A stretch of 35,152 nt of DNA from NCBI GenBank assembly GCA_026712905.1, contig JAPOPM010000119.1:1-35152 (forward strand). Direction: 5' to 3'. Positions 1-11,172 of this stretch are shown here, piece by piece; position 1 is the first letter of the stretch; each line of letters starts with the position of its first letter. The notes beneath the pieces were generated by a model, which was given only the letters and a program-made list of their open reading frames with translations, had not been told where the DNA came from and did no database searches. The position numbers and the translations under genes are program-made. Source of the stretch: Deltaproteobacteria bacterium (GTDB lineage: Bacteria > Desulfobacterota > Binatia > UBA9968 > JAJDTQ01).

Positions 1-59
1 CGCAGCCCGTACCACTTCTCCCCACCCCGGGACGCCACGCCCACGCTGCGACCATCCCA

Positions 60-308
60 CCCCCCGCCGGACCGTCCCGCCCCCCCCCGGAACGTCCTCC
101 CCCCCCCCGGAACGTCATCCCGCCCCCCGGAACGTCATTCCCGCCCCCCGGAACGTCATTCCCGCCCCCCGGAACGTCATTCCCGCGAAAGCGGGAATCC
201 AGGGGTGGGGAGAGGGGCGGAACGGGTGCATTCCCCGCCTTACCCCGCCTGGATTCCCGCTTTCGCGGGAATGACGTTCCGGGGGGCGGGTATGACGTTC
301 CGGGGGGC
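60..308. repeat. Palindromic repeat element with tandem array of its end unit
   Basis: Positions 171-200 and 251-280 are perfect 30-bp inverted repeats around a 50-bp centre. Each arm also contains a small hairpin (ATTCCCGCGAAAGCGGGAAT). To the left, the terminal unit GGAACGTCATTCCCG with a C-rich spacer is repeated about five times at 21-22 bp spacing, decaying outward to position 60. A further end unit follows at 290-308. The arms resemble dRS3-type small repeats of Neisseria (ATTCCC-N8-GGGAAT), but identity with that family is not established. The same element recurs through the window. Confidence 0.9.
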
Positions 309-327
309 GAACTGGAAACGGCGCCCG

Positions 328-966
328 TTACGCCTTGCCGCCCAGGAGGCTGCGGGCGTTCTCGCGCAGGCGCCGCAACGCCCGAGGATCATTGCTGTCG
401 TAGTAGCCGCGGATCTCGCCGTCGCGGTCCACCAGCACGAAGCGGGAGCTGTGGAACACCACCGGGTCGGGGGTGGCGCCGTCCACGGGGGCGGCGCTCA
501 GGCGGAAGCCGTCCTGGATGATGCGGCGGATCTGCTCCACGTCGCCGGTAAGGAACAGCCAGCGGTCCGGGTCGGCCCCGTACCGGTCCGCGTAGGCGGA
601 CAGCAGGGCCGTGGAATCGGTCAGCGGATCGACGGTGATGGAAACCGAGCGGAGGTCGGCGTGGCCCTTCAGGTCGGCTTGCAGCGCGGCCATGGAACGG
701 CTCTGCAGCGGACAGGTGTCCTGGCATGTGGTGTAGATGAAGTCGGCGATCCACACGCGCCCGCGCAGGTCCCCGGCCGATACGGGCCTGCCGCTACGCT
801 CCACCAGCGAGAAGTCCGGCGCCGTACCGTAGCGCCCCAACTCCTCAAGTGCGGGTTGCCGGGGCATCGCCGGAGGGGTGCGGAGCTGCTGCACGACGAG
901 CCCCGCGAGGACGACGAACAGCACGGACCCGACGGTCACCTGGATGGCGAAGCGCCGTTGCGTCAT
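328..966 (-). CDS. SCO1/SenC/PrrC family copper chaperone
   Basis: This 212-residue protein has a single N-terminal membrane anchor at about residues 7-27 followed by a thioredoxin-fold domain. The SCO copper-binding set is complete: C81 and C85 in a CxxxC motif (TTCQDTCP) and H172 in the VFHSSR segment. SCO proteins deliver copper to, or reduce, the CuA site of haem-copper oxidases on the outer face of the membrane. The gene lies 36 bp downstream of the Cox11-domain gene on the same strand, so the two are probably cotranscribed and would serve the CuA and CuB sites respectively. A second SCO paralogue lies at 17625-18257. The oxidase itself is not in the window. Confidence 0.9.
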   Translation of the reverse strand: MTQRRFAIQVTVGSVLFVVLAGLVVQQLRTPPAMPRQPALEELGRYGTAPDFSLVERSGRPVSAGDLRGRVWIADFIYTTCQDTCPLQSRSMAALQADLKGHADLRSVSITVDPLTDSTALLSAYADRYGADPDRWLFLTGDVEQIRRIIQDGFRLSAAPVDGATPDPVVFHSSRFVLVDRDGEIRGYYDSNDPRALRRLRENARSLLGGKA

Positions 967-1002
967 GGCGTGAACCTCGGAGCCGGCAAGCGGACCGGAC
1001 GG

Positions 1003-2451
1003 CTATGCGGGCGGAATCTTCTGGAGCAGCCGGCCATCTTCGTATAGCTCGTAACCCTTGATGAGCAGCTCGTAGCCGCGTCCGGGATGATCGCTCAAGT
1101 CGAGCAGCTCCAGGTCCAGCACCACCACCGTGGTCGCGCCCGGCTTGACCTCGAAACCGAGGCGGATGGGTTTCACGGCGTTCTTGACCTGTCCCGGCGC
1201 GCCGGTCTTCGCGAGAACGGCACGGATTTCGGCCACCTGAAGGTCGACGGCCGCGAAACGGCGCGGCGCAAGCGCTCCGCGGTACACCGTGGCGGCGGCC
1301 TTCCCGTCCTTGTACCGGGTCAGGTCCATGCTCTCCAATTGCGGCGCCAGCTCCACCCATCCCGGATCGGAGGAGCGCAAGCGCGCATTGGGCGCCAGAC
1401 GCAGCTTCCCCAGGTGCAAATCCACGCTGCGGAAGTCGTCGATGGCGTTGCGGTGGTCCTTGACGCGCACCTCCAGGGTGCCCTGAGCCTGTGCTTGTAC
1501 CTGTCCCGGCGCCGCCGTCCCGCCGTTCTCGCCGGGGAACTTGTCGCGCGGATAGAACTGGTAGGTCATGTGGAACTCACCGTGCTCGCGCGCCGTGTCG
1601 TAGTCCACGCGGAACACGAGCGGAAGCTCCTTCTCCTGGCCGGGTTCCAGGACCTGCCGCAGAAAGCAGAAACACTGGATGATGTCGAGGTACTTGGCCG
1701 CCGCTTCCTTGGGCGTGTCCACGTGGCGCGCCTTGGCGGTGACGGGACGGTCCGACAGATTGCGCGCGCGGTAGGCGGCGTGCAGGGTTTCCCCAGGCTG
1801 CGCCAGCACCATCTGCTGCACCGGCTCGAAGGCCCAGGGGAGCCCTTCCTTGACCTCGGCGTGGAAGAACACCCGCACCGCCTCGCTCCAGTTCCGGAAA
1901 ACCGTCCAGCGGCCGTCCTCCTTCAGAAGCTCCAGCGACTCTTCCCCGCTGACCACCGGCAGGCTGCCGGCGCGCGCCATTTCGGCCACCGCGTCGAGGA
2001 TTCGCCGGCGCTGCTCCGGCGTCAGCCGGTTCAGCTCGTCGGGGTCGAACCCGGCGAAGAGCGTGTTCAGCTCGGGGGAATTGGCGTCCGGGAGACGGAT
2101 GTCGAAACGGACCGTGGCGCTGTCGCCGCGGGTCGTGAAGGAGAGGGGTCCCACCTTGATCCGCTCCGCCAGCCCGCGCGCCAGCTCCGCGGCCGCGCCC
2201 GTGAAGGAGGGGTTCTCGCGCAGGTAGTCCGCCGCGCTCTTGGCCCCCTTGTCGTGCTCCGAGACGTGCCGGTAAGCCTCGGCGTAGTCCTGGGCGTAAA
2301 TCGCCTTGAGATAGCGCGACACCAGGTCGCGCGCCGCGCCGGCGTCCGCCTGAGCCGCCGCCGAGCCCACCCAGAGCAGGACAGCCACGGCGGCGGCGGC
2401 CAACCCGCCAATCTGGGTCCGGGGACATTTCTTGTACCTACGGAAGTCCAT
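1003..2451 (-). CDS. Secreted multidomain protein: NTF2-like + Cox11/CtaG + DUF4382-like
   Basis: I chose the ATG at 2451 because a GAAGGCGG ribosome site precedes it; a TTG nine codons upstream is the alternative. The 482-residue product has an N-terminal signal or anchor (about 14-34). Residues 36-190 look like an NTF2-fold domain of the DUF4878 type (ARDLVSRYLKAI, ending LLKEDGRWTVFRNW). Residues 195-300 are an unmistakable Cox11 domain, with PWAFEPVQ, RNLSDRP and the copper-binding IQCFCF motif (C260, C262). Residues 338-450 form a beta-rich segment resembling DUF4382 (tentative). Normal Cox11 is about 180-200 residues with one membrane helix, so this is an atypical fusion. It precedes a SCO gene, which supports a copper-insertion role for CuB of cytochrome oxidase. 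Confidence 0.8.
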   Translation of the reverse strand: MDFRRYKKCPRTQIGGLAAAAVAVLLWVGSAAAQADAGAARDLVSRYLKAIYAQDYAEAYRHVSEHDKGAKSAADYLRENPSFTGAAAELARGLAERIKVGPLSFTTRGDSATVRFDIRLPDANSPELNTLFAGFDPDELNRLTPEQRRRILDAVAEMARAGSLPVVSGEESLELLKEDGRWTVFRNWSEAVRVFFHAEVKEGLPWAFEPVQQMVLAQPGETLHAAYRARNLSDRPVTAKARHVDTPKEAAAKYLDIIQCFCFLRQVLEPGQEKELPLVFRVDYDTAREHGEFHMTYQFYPRDKFPGENGGTAAPGQVQAQAQGTLEVRVKDHRNAIDDFRSVDLHLGKLRLAPNARLRSSDPGWVELAPQLESMDLTRYKDGKAAATVYRGALAPRRFAAVDLQVAEIRAVLAKTGAPGQVKNAVKPIRLGFEVKPGATTVVVLDLELLDLSDHPGRGYELLIKGYELYEDGRLLQKIPPA

Positions 2452-2576
2452 AACCGCCTTCACGATCAAGTTCTTCAATTAAAGCATGATCCGGCGCCGA
2501 GTGCTGCCCCGGGACGTCTTTCCGCGGCGGAAGTCGTGCCGAGACTACGCTGGGTTACAAGATGGCCCCGCCGCCA

Positions 2577-2745
2577 CGAGTCGTCATTCCCGCGAAAGCG
2601 GGAATCCAGGGGTGGCGAGGCGGGGAAACGCCCCTGTAGTGCCCCACCACCGCCCCTGGATTCCCGCTTCCGCGGGAATGACGACTCGAGCGGGCTCTGC
2701 TTCATCAGTCTTGACACGGCCTGTTTCGCGGGAATGACGTTTCGT
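2577..2745. repeat. Palindromic repeat element with secondary unit
   Basis: Arms at 2577-2612 and 2653-2688 form a 36-bp inverted repeat with one mismatch. It is followed by a secondary unit (2689-2745) containing TCTTGACACGGCCTGTTTCG and another GGGAATGACG end. It fills the gap between the Cox11-domain gene and the metal permease gene. Confidence 0.9.
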
Positions 2746-2797
2746 GGTGTCCCTGCCTCACGAGTCGTGGCCCGGGCTCGCAGGGCCAAGCCGGGGC

Positions 2798-3619
2798 CTA
2801 CCGGCTCCCCCGGAGCCAGCGCCGGCCGCCGATCACGAAGAAGACCAGCGCGAAGGTGAGCACGATCATCGCCCCGGAGGAGATGTCGATGAAGTAGCTG
2901 AGGTACATGCCCGTGGCGGCGCAGACGGCGCCGATGACCGGGGTGATGAGGAGCAGGGTCTGGAACCGCTGGGTCAGGTACCGCCCGATGACGGGCGGGA
3001 TCACCACCGCCGCCGACACCAGGGTGACGCCCAGAATGCGCGTGGACGCCACGATGGTCACCGCCAGCAACAGGATGAAGATCAGCTCGGTGCGGTTGGT
3101 GGAGATGCCGTAGACCGGCGCCACCTCCGGGTCGAAGGTCGAGAACAGGAGCTGGTGGCGGATGACGATCATGACGAAGGCCACCGCGGCGGCGGTGAGG
3201 GCGATGACCCAGAGGTCCGTCGCGGTGATGCCCAGCAGGTTGCCGAACAGCGCCGCCTCGAAGTCGAGGGTGAAGCGCCGGTAGGTGGACACCACCGCCA
3301 CGCCCAGGGCGAAGCTCGACGTGGTCACCACGCCGATGGCCGCGTCGGCGCCCACCAGCCGCCGGTGACTGATGAGGTGTATGAGCACCGCGCTCACCAG
3401 CGCCCACACGCCCGCGCCGATGAAGAAGTTGACGCCGACGATGGTGCTCAGCACCGCGCCGCCGAAGAGCGCGTGGGCCAGCCCGTGGCCGATGTAGCTC
3501 ATGCGCCGGAGCACCACGTAGACGCCGACGTAGCCGCACACCGCCCCGACGATGACCGAGGCGATCATGCCGTTGCGGAAGAATTCGTAGGCGAAGGGTT
3601 CGAGGAGCACGGGACCCAT
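2798..3619 (-). CDS. Metal ABC transporter permease, ABC-3 (ZnuB/MntB) family
   Basis: This 273-residue integral membrane protein has about eight hydrophobic segments and the conserved ABC-3 family pattern: VLRRMSYIGHGLAHALFGGAVL near the N-terminus, a central FEAALFGNLLGITATDL coupling region, and VTLVSAAVVIPPVIGRYL near residue 200. Family members form the channel of zinc, manganese or iron importers. The gene starts 7 bp after the ATPase gene stop, so the two are translationally close and surely one operon. Substrate cannot be told from the permease alone. No binding protein is in the same unit; the nearest is the SBP at 6177-7343 on the same strand, separated by the amidohydrolase and repeats. 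Confidence 0.92.
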   Translation of the reverse strand: MGPVLLEPFAYEFFRNGMIASVIVGAVCGYVGVYVVLRRMSYIGHGLAHALFGGAVLSTIVGVNFFIGAGVWALVSAVLIHLISHRRLVGADAAIGVVTTSSFALGVAVVSTYRRFTLDFEAALFGNLLGITATDLWVIALTAAAVAFVMIVIRHQLLFSTFDPEVAPVYGISTNRTELIFILLLAVTIVASTRILGVTLVSAAVVIPPVIGRYLTQRFQTLLLITPVIGAVCAATGMYLSYFIDISSGAMIVLTFALVFFVIGGRRWLRGSR

Positions 3620-3626
3620 GGAGGTG

Positions 3627-4499
3627 TCAGCGTCCGTTGGGAGAGTGGGGCCGTTCGCCCACCATGATCATGTCGCCGTGCTGGAGCACCACCATCTCAC
3701 CCTTGTAGGTCTCGCCCAGCACCTGAGGGTTGAAGACCGCCTGGGGGTCCCCTTCGGCGATGACGTGCCCGTTCAGGCACACCACCCAGGGCAGGTGCGC
3801 CGCCACCCAGTTGAGGTCGTGGCTGGTGATGAGGATGGCCACGCCCGAGTGGTTGATCTCGTGGAGGAAATGGACCACCTCGTCGCGCGAGCGGATGTCC
3901 AGGCCCGAGGTGGGCTCGTCCAGCAGGATCAGCTCCGGTTCGCCCAGCAGCGCCCGGGCGATGAACGCCGCCTGCTGCTGCCCGCCGGAAAGCTCCCGGA
4001 TCTGCCGCTGCCGCAGCTCCAGCAGGTTCAGCCGCTCCAGGATCTCGTGCGCGCGGTCGCGTTCCTCCGCGCTGGTGCCGCGGAACCAGCGCCGTTGCCG
4101 GGACAGCCCCAGCAACACCACCTCCTCCACCGTGATGGGGAAGCTCAGGTCGATCTGCTCCAGTTGCGGCACGTAGCCCACGGATGCCAGCGACGAGCCG
4201 TTGGCCGCTACCCCGTTGACCATCACCCGCCCTTGGCGGGGCCGGATGTGCCCCAGGATGGTGCGCAAGAGCGTCGTCTTGCCCCCGCCGTTGGGCCCCA
4301 CCACCGCCAGGAACTGCGCCGCCCACAGCTTCAGGTTCACGTCGGCGATGCCCAACGTCTGCCGGTAGCCGCTGGACACGTCCACCAGCTCCACGATGGG
4401 CCGCCCATGCTCGCTCCACTCGCGCCCCGCCGCATGCCGGTGCCCATGCAGCCGGCCGTGCACGTGATGGACTCTGTCGGTGTGCTTTTCGGTGGTCAC
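3627..4499 (-). CDS. Metal ABC transporter ATP-binding protein with His-rich N-terminus
   Basis: This 290-residue ATPase has Walker A GPNGGGKTT at 68-76, signature LSGGQ at 170-174, Walker B LILLDEP at 190-196 and an H-loop (TSHDLNW). It matches the ZnuC/MntA group. Seven histidines lie in the first 22 residues, an extension absent from typical members that may bind metal in the cytoplasm. The start is a GTG 16 bp after the amidohydrolase stop; no strong Shine-Dalgarno is visible, so a start inside the His-rich segment cannot be excluded. It energises the permease at 2798-3619. Confidence 0.9.
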   Translation of the reverse strand: MTTEKHTDRVHHVHGRLHGHRHAAGREWSEHGRPIVELVDVSSGYRQTLGIADVNLKLWAAQFLAVVGPNGGGKTTLLRTILGHIRPRQGRVMVNGVAANGSSLASVGYVPQLEQIDLSFPITVEEVVLLGLSRQRRWFRGTSAEERDRAHEILERLNLLELRQRQIRELSGGQQQAAFIARALLGEPELILLDEPTSGLDIRSRDEVVHFLHEINHSGVAILITSHDLNWVAAHLPWVVCLNGHVIAEGDPQAVFNPQVLGETYKGEMVVLQHGDMIMVGERPHSPNGR

Positions 4500-4515
4500 G
4501 GTTCGTTGCGCGCCC

Positions 4516-5547
4516 TCAGATCTTGTACAGCCGCTTGGGATTCTCCGACAGGATCTTGCGCTTCGACTCCGCGGAGACGTCCTCGCGGGCGAAGAAGGCG
4601 GGGAGGTCGTCGAAGAACTCGGCGCGCGGGCGTTCGTGGGGGTAGTCGGAGGGCCACACGAGCTTTTCGTCGCCGAGGAGCTGGAGGAAGAAGGGCAGGG
4701 TCCGTTCCTCGATCTCGAAGGAGAAGTAGACGTTGGGGTCCATGAGGTACTCGCTGGGCTTGCGCTTGAGGTCGGCGGCGCCCTTGCGCTCGAACTGTTC
4801 GTCGAGAACGTCCATCAAGTAGGGCACCCAGCCGCAGCCGGCCTCCAGGTAGGCCACCCGCAGGTTCGGGTAGCGGTCGAACACCCCTTGGGAGATCATG
4901 CTGGTGGCGTGGCTCATGAGCGGTACGACGTGCTTGAGCGAGCGGACCTCGCGGTATGTGCGCAGCGGGTCGGCGAAGTTGTGCGCGCCGACGAAGCCCC
5001 CGTGGATCGCCACCATGGTGTCCAGCTCGTTGGCGGTGGCGAAGATGGGGTCGAACTCGGGGTTGCCGTAGGCCATCAAGGGCGACGAGATGGACGGCAG
5101 GATGGCGCCGACGAAGCCCAGCTCGCCGACGCAGCGGCGCAGCTCGGCCACGCAGGCGCCGACGTCGTGCACCGGCAGCAGCGCGACCCCGAGCAACCGC
5201 TCGCTCTGTCGCAGGAACTTGTCGTGCAGCCAGTCGTTGTACGCCCGCGCCAGGTCCACCGACCACTCCACCCGCCGCACCATGCCCACGGCCGCGGCGT
5301 TGCTGGGGTACAGCACGGTGGCGCTGATGCCGGCCTCGTCCAGGAAACTCAGCCACATGGCCGCGTCCGGCACGTCCTGCTTGTGCGGGTCCACCACTCC
5401 GAAGGCCCATGAATCCTGCGGAAACAGCGAGTAATCGCGGTTCCCCGGAATGCGCCGGAACCGCTCCGGCAGGTACTGGGCCATCTCCCTGTCCGGCTCC
5501 ACCACATGGCCGTCGCCGTCGATGATGGGGTAGTCCACGTTGATCAT
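4516..5547 (-). CDS. Amidohydrolase family 2 (PF04909) TIM-barrel metal-dependent hydrolase
   Basis: The start is the ATG at 5547, preceded by AAAGGA; the longer open frame has no reason to be used. The 343-residue protein starts YPIIDGDGHVVEP, the first beta strand of amidohydrolase-2 proteins (here DxDxH rather than DxHxH). It has IHGGFVGAHNFADP and MSHATSM segments and a C-terminal WPSDYPHERP motif carrying the catalytic Asp. Relatives include decarboxylases and hydrolases of aromatic acids. The substrate cannot be read from sequence. The stop lies 16 bp before the metal-transport ATPase, so it appears to lead a metal-import operon, an odd pairing unless the transporter supplies its metal. 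Confidence 0.85.
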   Translation of the reverse strand: MINVDYPIIDGDGHVVEPDREMAQYLPERFRRIPGNRDYSLFPQDSWAFGVVDPHKQDVPDAAMWLSFLDEAGISATVLYPSNAAAVGMVRRVEWSVDLARAYNDWLHDKFLRQSERLLGVALLPVHDVGACVAELRRCVGELGFVGAILPSISSPLMAYGNPEFDPIFATANELDTMVAIHGGFVGAHNFADPLRTYREVRSLKHVVPLMSHATSMISQGVFDRYPNLRVAYLEAGCGWVPYLMDVLDEQFERKGAADLKRKPSEYLMDPNVYFSFEIEERTLPFFLQLLGDEKLVWPSDYPHERPRAEFFDDLPAFFAREDVSAESKRKILSENPKRLYKI

Positions 5548-5644
5548 CGGAAACCGTCCTTTCGTGTGCTGGTTCCGCCCTGCGGCTCCGTCAGCCCGCG
5601 CCATGCTGATTCCCGCCTCCCAGGGTCATTCGTGCGCCCTGCCC

Positions 5645-5830
5645 CATTTCCGCCCGTCCCCCGGAGCGTCAACCACCGCCCGTCCCCGGAACGTCAACCA
5701 CCGCCCGTCCCCCGGAGCGTCAACCACCGCCCGTCCCCCCGGAACGTCAACCACCGCCCGTCCCCCCGGAGCGTCAACCACCGCCCGTCCTCCGGAACGT
5801 CAACCACCGCCCGCCCCCCGGAACGTCATT
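5645..5830. repeat. Tandem array derived from repeat-element end
   Basis: About seven head-to-tail units of 25-28 bp, with core GGARCGTCAACCACCGCCCG and C-tracts of 3-6 nt between them. GGAG and GGAA variants alternate over most of the array, suggesting a two-unit amplification. The last unit changes from GTCAACCACCGC to GTCATTCCCGC, the sequence of the full element that follows, so the array looks like an expanded and diverged end unit. Confidence 0.88.
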
Positions 5831-5837
5831 CCCGCCC

Positions 5838-5960
5838 GTCCCCCCGGAACGTCATTCCCGCGAAAGCGGGAATCCAGGGGTGGGGAGGTGGGGAATACGT
5901 CCGGTTGCGCCTCCCCACCCCTGGATTCCCGCTTTCGCGGGAATGACGTTCCGGGGGGAC
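5838..5960. repeat. Full palindromic repeat element with perfect 50-bp arms
   Basis: Positions 5838-5887 and 5911-5960 are perfect 50-bp inverted repeats separated by 23 bp. As RNA this would form a very stable long hairpin on either strand. It lies between the amidohydrolase and the SBP gene, both on the minus strand, and may act as a transcription barrier between them. Confidence 0.93.
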
Positions 5961-5997
5961 GGCGGCGGGCGAAAGGAGGCACGCTGGTTCGGGGCAA

Positions 5998-6167
5998 AAG
6001 TACCACTATTCGCCACGAAGTACCATTTTCGCGTGCGGGCTACCGCTGATATGGCGTGCGGGCTACCGCTGATGTGGCGCGTGGGCTACCGCTGATATGG
6101 CGTGCGGGTTACCGCTGATGTGGCGCGTGGGCTACCGCTGATGTGGCGCGTGGGTTACCGCTGACAT
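5998..6167. repeat. 23-bp tandem repeat array
   Basis: Five exact-length 23-bp units (6053-6075, 6076-6098, 6099-6121, 6122-6144, 6145-6167) follow a 22-bp unit at 6031. The core is GGCGYGYGGGYTACCGCTGA. Two more diverged units (GTACCACTATTCGCC, GTACCATTTTCGCGTG) precede them from about 5998. The array is unrelated in sequence to the palindromic element. It ends 10 bp from the stop codon of the SBP gene. Function is unknown. Confidence 0.85.
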
Positions 6168-6176
6168 CGCTGTCCC

Positions 6177-7343
6177 CTACCGGTATTTCGCGTGATGCCC
6201 GGCCACCGGCACCGGGTCCACGGTGTCGAGGGCGTCGGCGGTGCCGCCCAGGGCGGTGACGATGGTGCGGATGTTGGCAAGCATCATGCCGGTGTAGGAG
6301 TGGACGGGGTCGCCGGCCTCGCCGGGGAGGTCGTCGTCCCGCAGCTCGTCGATGAATTGCGTCTCCGCCTCGCGGGCGATCTGGCGCAGCACCGGGCTGG
6401 GGAAGACCTCGGAGCCGAACACGGCGGGCACCCGCTCGCGGTTCAACTGGTCGATGAGCCGGGCCACCTCGCGCGGGCTCGGCTCGGCGAAGCTCGAGGG
6501 TTGCACCGCGCCGATGACGGCGAAGCCGTAGCGCTTGGCGAAGTAGGGCCACGAGTCGTGGTAGGTGAGGAGCCGGCGGTTGCGCTCCGGCACGGTGGCC
6601 ACGGCCGCGGCGATGGCCTTGTGGAGGGCTTCGAGCTGCGCGAGGTAGCGCTCGGCGTTGGCCTCGTACACGGCGCGGCCCGCCGGGTCGGCCGCGATCA
6701 GGGCGTCACGCACCAGGCGCGCGTAGCTCATCACGTGCACGGGATCGGGCCACAGGTGCGGGTTGGGATGGCCCTGGTCACTGGGGAAGCTGAAGTCGAA
6801 GACGTAGTCCTGCTCGGCCAGGGTGCGGTCGGCCAGCATCAGGATGGGCGTTTTCGCCCGCTTGTTGGCCTGCGCCAGCTTCAGCGTGGGGATCTCCAGG
6901 TGAAGGCCGTTCAGGATGATGAGGTCCGCCCGGGCCATGGTGCGGGCGTCGGACGGCACCGGCCGGAACGTGTGGGAGTTCACTCCCTCCGGGACGATGC
7001 CGGTGACCTCGGCCCGGTCTCCGGCGATGTTTTCCACGATGCTGGTGATCGGCGCCACGGTGGTGACCACTCGCGGGGAGGCGGCGGCGAGCGCGGCGGG
7101 AAGCGCCAGGAGCATGGCCATGAGCAGCGCGAAAGCGGCTGTGGCAAAACGTGGTCCGGACGAGAATTGGCGCCAACCCCCCGATTCGTCATTCCCGCGG
7201 AAGCTTGCCCTCGACCCCGATCGGGGGCGGGAATCCAGGGGTGGGTGTGGCACTGCAGCGGCGTTTCCCCGCCCTCGCCACCCCTGGATTCCCGCTTTCG
7301 CGGGAATGACGAATCGCTGCCTCATCAGTTTTGACACAATCAT
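6177..7343 (-). CDS. Metal ABC transporter substrate-binding protein (ZnuA/TroA family) with repeat-derived N-terminal extension
   Basis: The C-terminal 300 residues are a TroA-like binding protein with probable metal ligands H124 (VNSHTF), H196 (NPHLWPDP), H262 (YHDSWPYFAKRYG) and E312. It would bind Zn or Mn in the periplasm. The start ATG at 7343 has a strong GGGAGG site and lies 1 bp after the ABC exporter stop. Between this start and the hydrophobic signal-like segment (about residues 67-88) lies a complete palindromic repeat element, read in frame as VIPAKAGIQ...PLDSR...FRGND. The only in-frame ATGs nearer the signal segment (7106 and 7100) have no ribosome site. The product therefore either carries an extension of about 60 residues or is poorly exported. 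It may serve the ATPase/permease pair at 2798-4499. Confidence 0.85.
   Translation of the reverse strand: MIVSKLMRQRFVIPAKAGIQGWRGRGNAAAVPHPPLDSRPRSGSRASFRGNDESGGWRQFSSGPRFATAAFALLMAMLLALPAALAAASPRVVTTVAPITSIVENIAGDRAEVTGIVPEGVNSHTFRPVPSDARTMARADLIILNGLHLEIPTLKLAQANKRAKTPILMLADRTLAEQDYVFDFSFPSDQGHPNPHLWPDPVHVMSYARLVRDALIAADPAGRAVYEANAERYLAQLEALHKAIAAAVATVPERNRRLLTYHDSWPYFAKRYGFAVIGAVQPSSFAEPSPREVARLIDQLNRERVPAVFGSEVFPSPVLRQIAREAETQFIDELRDDDLPGEAGDPVHSYTGMMLANIRTIVTALGGTADALDTVDPVPVAGHHAKYR
7141..7340. repeat. Palindromic repeat element inserted in the SBP gene 5' end
   Basis: The arms begin CGATTCGTCATTCCCGCG at 7182 and end with its complement at 7316. The left arm carries an extra insert of about 25 bp (TTGCCCTCGACCCCGATCGG). 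The secondary unit (TCATCAGTTTTGACACAATC) runs to 7340, next to the start codon. On the other side, sequence similar to the 29926-29965 copy (GGCGCCAATTCTYGTCCGGA and onward to TTTCGCG) continues into the signal-segment codons to about 7135. Confidence 0.88.
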
Positions 7344-7344
7344 T

Positions 7345-10947
<3,603 letters not shown>

Positions 10948-11172
10948 GAGGTCATCCGTCTCCGTTTCTGGAAATTAGAAGGTCGCCGCCGGGAATACAA
11001 GGCCGGCCAGGGTCGGTGCAAAGACCAGCCAGCGTATCGCCGGTGTGCACAGGTGACTACTGTGACGGCTATGGGCAAAAGAAAAAATTAGATCAAACGA
11101 ACTTTTCCTCTTGCATTGCAGGGACATTTGGACTATGGAGGCCGGAACATCTCGTGAAGGGAGACCTAATCG

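Noticed and set aside
60..280. CRISPR array at the regularly spaced repeats near the window start, and likewise at 5645-5830
   Set aside because: Spacers are only short C-tracts or absent, units are imperfect and there are no cas genes. These are tandem repeats.
205..2859. Long plus-strand open frames at 205-1047 and 1087-2859
   Set aside because: They are antisense to the SCO and Cox11-domain genes, carry no recognisable domain, and run through repeats. High GC content keeps such frames open.
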